DNA from: Rheinheimera sp.
GTDB lineage: Bacteria > Pseudomonadota > Gammaproteobacteria > Enterobacterales > Alteromonadaceae
Assembly (NCBI GenBank): GCA_003543135.1
Contig: DPJG01000022.1
Span: 1 to 64,000, forward strand
Direction of reading: 5' to 3'
DNA length: 64,000 bases
Shown in pieces: positions 62,561 to 64,000 of this stretch (position 1 is the stretch's first letter; each line of letters starts with the position of its first letter). The position numbers and the translations under genes are program-made. The notes beneath the pieces are model-generated. The model worked only from the letters and a program-made list of their open reading frames with translations, was not told the origin of the DNA and searched no databases.

Positions 62561-63555
62561 GCTGACCTCCTTTGTTGTTGTAACCGGGCACAAATCAGTG
62601 TCAACACCATCAGCAAGTTGGCTGCGACAAAGTTATGCGCCACGGCATTTCCCAGTGGCAACAACCACCAGATATTGGCCACACCTAAACTAAATTGCAG
62701 CAGCAATAAAGCGCCTAGTAACATGGGTAACCTCGCCATGCCAATTTGCTGGCGTTGTTGCCACAAACGCACTGCAAACCAGCCAACCGCCAGCAGTGTC
62801 AGCACAGCGCCAATACGGTGACTGATATGAATGGTTTGCCGCGCCCCGGCGCTCATCACGCCAAATTCGTAATTGTCATGTCCCAGATGTAAGTCAAAAG
62901 CTTCGGGGAAATTCAGTTGTTGTTGCCAGCCACTATGGCAGATCGGCAATTCAACACAGGCCATGGCGGCGTAATTGGCTGAAGTCCAGCCGCCCAGAGC
63001 AATCTGACCAACCAGAATCAGCAGCACCAGCCAGCCCGCCCTTGCCAGGCTGGCCGGTGCCTGATATTGCGCCAGCTCAGGTCGCAATTGTTTCGACAGT
63101 TGCCAGCGATACAACATCAACAGTGCCAGTAAACTAAAACCACCCAATAAGTGCCCCATCACCACCAGCGGGAATAAATTTAATGTCACTGTCCACATGC
63201 CAAGCGCAGCCTGAAATACCACTAAGGCTAAAAGAACTGTTGGCAGTACTGTGACTTTTTGCTGTAACCGCCAGCTCAGGAAAAAAATGCCCGCAATTAA
63301 CAAACCCAGGGTGCCGGCAAAATAACGGTGGATCATTTCATTCCAGGCTTTGTGCGCCTCCACTGGCCGCTCCGGAAAACGGGCTTCAGCGATGGCCACA
63401 TGGGTTTCGTGTTGCGGCACTTTCAGAAAACCATAACAACCTGGCCAATCCGGACAACCCAGTCCGGCATCGGTTAAGCGGGTATAAGCACCTAAAATAA
63501 TCACCAGCATGGCCAGCACTATGGCCATACTCACCAGCATCCTTAACAGTTTCAT
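62557..63555 (-). CDS. ctaA: Haem A synthase CtaA (COX15 family)
   Basis: CtaA oxidises haem o to haem a. The 332 residues begin [19 protein letters not shown], then the conserved [20 protein letters not shown] with haem-site Cys, and [32 protein letters not shown] carries the second-half His. The protein has about eight membrane helices. It overlaps both neighbours by 4 bases (ATGA), so the set is one transcript. Confidence 0.95.
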   Translation of the reverse strand: MKLLRMLVSMAIVLAMLVIILGAYTRLTDAGLGCPDWPGCYGFLKVPQHETHVAIAEARFPERPVEAHKAWNEMIHRYFAGTLGLLIAGIFFLSWRLQQKVTVLPTVLLALVVFQAALGMWTVTLNLFPLVVMGHLLGGFSLLALLMLYRWQLSKQLRPELAQYQAPASLARAGWLVLLILVGQIALGGWTSANYAAMACVELPICHSGWQQQLNFPEAFDLHLGHDNYEFGVMSAGARQTIHISHRIGAVLTLLAVGWFAVRLWQQRQQIGMARLPMLLGALLLLQFSLGVANIWWLLPLGNAVAHNFVAANLLMVLTLICARLQQQRRSA

Positions 63556-64000
63556 ACCGGCCCCCGGTCAAATTTCATCAGCTTCTGTAAATCAGCCATC
63601 ACAGCTTTGCCCGTTAACGGCAGCTGTTGTAACTCCTGTGGCATTGCATATTGCAGTAAGGCCAACCCCTGATGTTCAACCAACACCAGCTCGCCTATGC
63701 CGATACTATTGCCGCTGATGTTGCCGCTATTGTGCTGGAACTGCAGCGGCTGCGCTAACTGCGCCGGCGCCTGCTCAGCCAGCACCCAGAGTGTCAGTTG
63801 ATCTTGTTTGCGGCCAAGGGCAGTGTGAATTTGTGTCATCAGGCTTAACACCTGCTGACAATGTTGCAGGCAAGGGCTAGGCGCTAAATACACCAAACGC
63901 CAGTGCGGCTCTGACGCGGGTACTGCCGGCAACAACCGGACTTCTTCACTAAGCCACTTGCCTTTACTACTGGCGCCTGCGGAAAACCAGCCCTGAGTCA
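63552..64000 (-). CDS. Cytochrome oxidase-associated SCO/thioredoxin-like protein (partial)
   Basis: The gene enters from the right edge and ends at 63552; the 5' part is outside the window. The frame is open to 64000 (reading TQGWFSAGASSKGKWLSEEV at the edge). The visible part contains HWRLVYLAPSPCLQHCQQVL with a CxxxC like SCO-type proteins, and IHTALGRKQDQLTLWVL. Such proteins lie between cytochrome oxidase subunit or SURF1 genes and ctaA in Alteromonadales and probably help assembly; the precise role is unknown to me. It overlaps ctaA by 4 bases. Confidence 0.8.
   Translation of the reverse strand, partial: TQGWFSAGASSKGKWLSEEVRLLPAVPASEPHWRLVYLAPSPCLQHCQQVLSLMTQIHTALGRKQDQLTLWVLAEQAPAQLAQPLQFQHNSGNISGNSIGIGELVLVEHQGLALLQYAMPQELQQLPLTGKAVMADLQKLMKFDRGPV

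Overview
The window is a chromosomal segment of a gammaproteobacterium. Gene content, protein similarity as I recognise it and gene order point to a marine or freshwater Alteromonadales/Chromatiaceae-type organism, most likely Rheinheimera or a close relative. This assignment is inferred from remembered families and was not searched. Coding density is high and base composition is even, except for one AT-rich island near 23.8-24.6 kb. Many neighbourhoods match the E. coli order: rrn-murI-trmA-fabR-sthA; hemE-nudC-rsd; fkpA-slyX-yheV-yheS-yheT-yheU; cysQ-nudE-yrfG; hslR-hslO-pckA-envZ-ompR-greB-tex; and bioH-comF-nfuA. The interest lies in what is inserted between these conserved blocks.

Layout. 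1-530: leader and tandem promoters of a ribosomal RNA operon that runs leftwards out of the window, with boxA at the very edge. 532-8055: a membrane-anchored RRM protein, murI, trmA, fabR facing a fatty-acid desaturase across a FabR-like palindrome, sthA, and a Sel1/TonB protein. 8106-13372: hemE, nudC, rsd, an FkpA-type lipoprotein, a WD40 lipoprotein, slyX and yheV, plus a candidate small RNA. 13501-21930: yheS, a TIGR02444-type protein, a 45-residue membrane protein, a two-gene GMC oxidoreductase unit, yheT, yheU, cysQ, nudE and yrfG. 22032-25002: a PadR/HAAS-type regulatory pair with its operator, then repeat-rich DNA, an inverted-repeat element and an AT-rich orphan gene. 25003-36827: a complete gspC-N type II secretion operon with its promoter. 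Two short-period repeat expansions lie in or beside it. 36923-46540: hslR, hslO, a large secreted subtilase with a GlyGly-CTERM-like tail, pckA, envZ and ompR. 46653-53102: a small lipoprotein, a duplicated four-cysteine protein, an MscS channel, a thiolase, greB and tex. 53170-64000: a compound tandem repeat, a SprA-type putative metalloprotease with a rod-like partner, bioH, comF, an M14 peptidase, nfuA, a polysaccharide deacetylase and cytochrome oxidase assembly genes (SCO, ctaB, ctaA and a partial gene).

How the genes work together. Three functional groups stand out. The type II secretion operon probably exports the neighbouring subtilase, whose tail resembles a rhombosortase substrate; no rhombosortase gene is visible here. 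The fabR-desaturase pair looks like a local unsaturated fatty acid control circuit. The SCO-ctaB-ctaA cluster supplies copper and haem a to an aa3-type oxidase encoded beyond the right edge.

No CRISPR array, prophage, intact insertion sequence or defence island was seen. The best candidates for something undescribed are small: the membrane-tethered RRM protein, the short promoter-terminator unit at 9289-9406, the multi-hairpin element at 16157-16265, the 23.6-kb inverted-repeat element and the SprA/rod-like pair.
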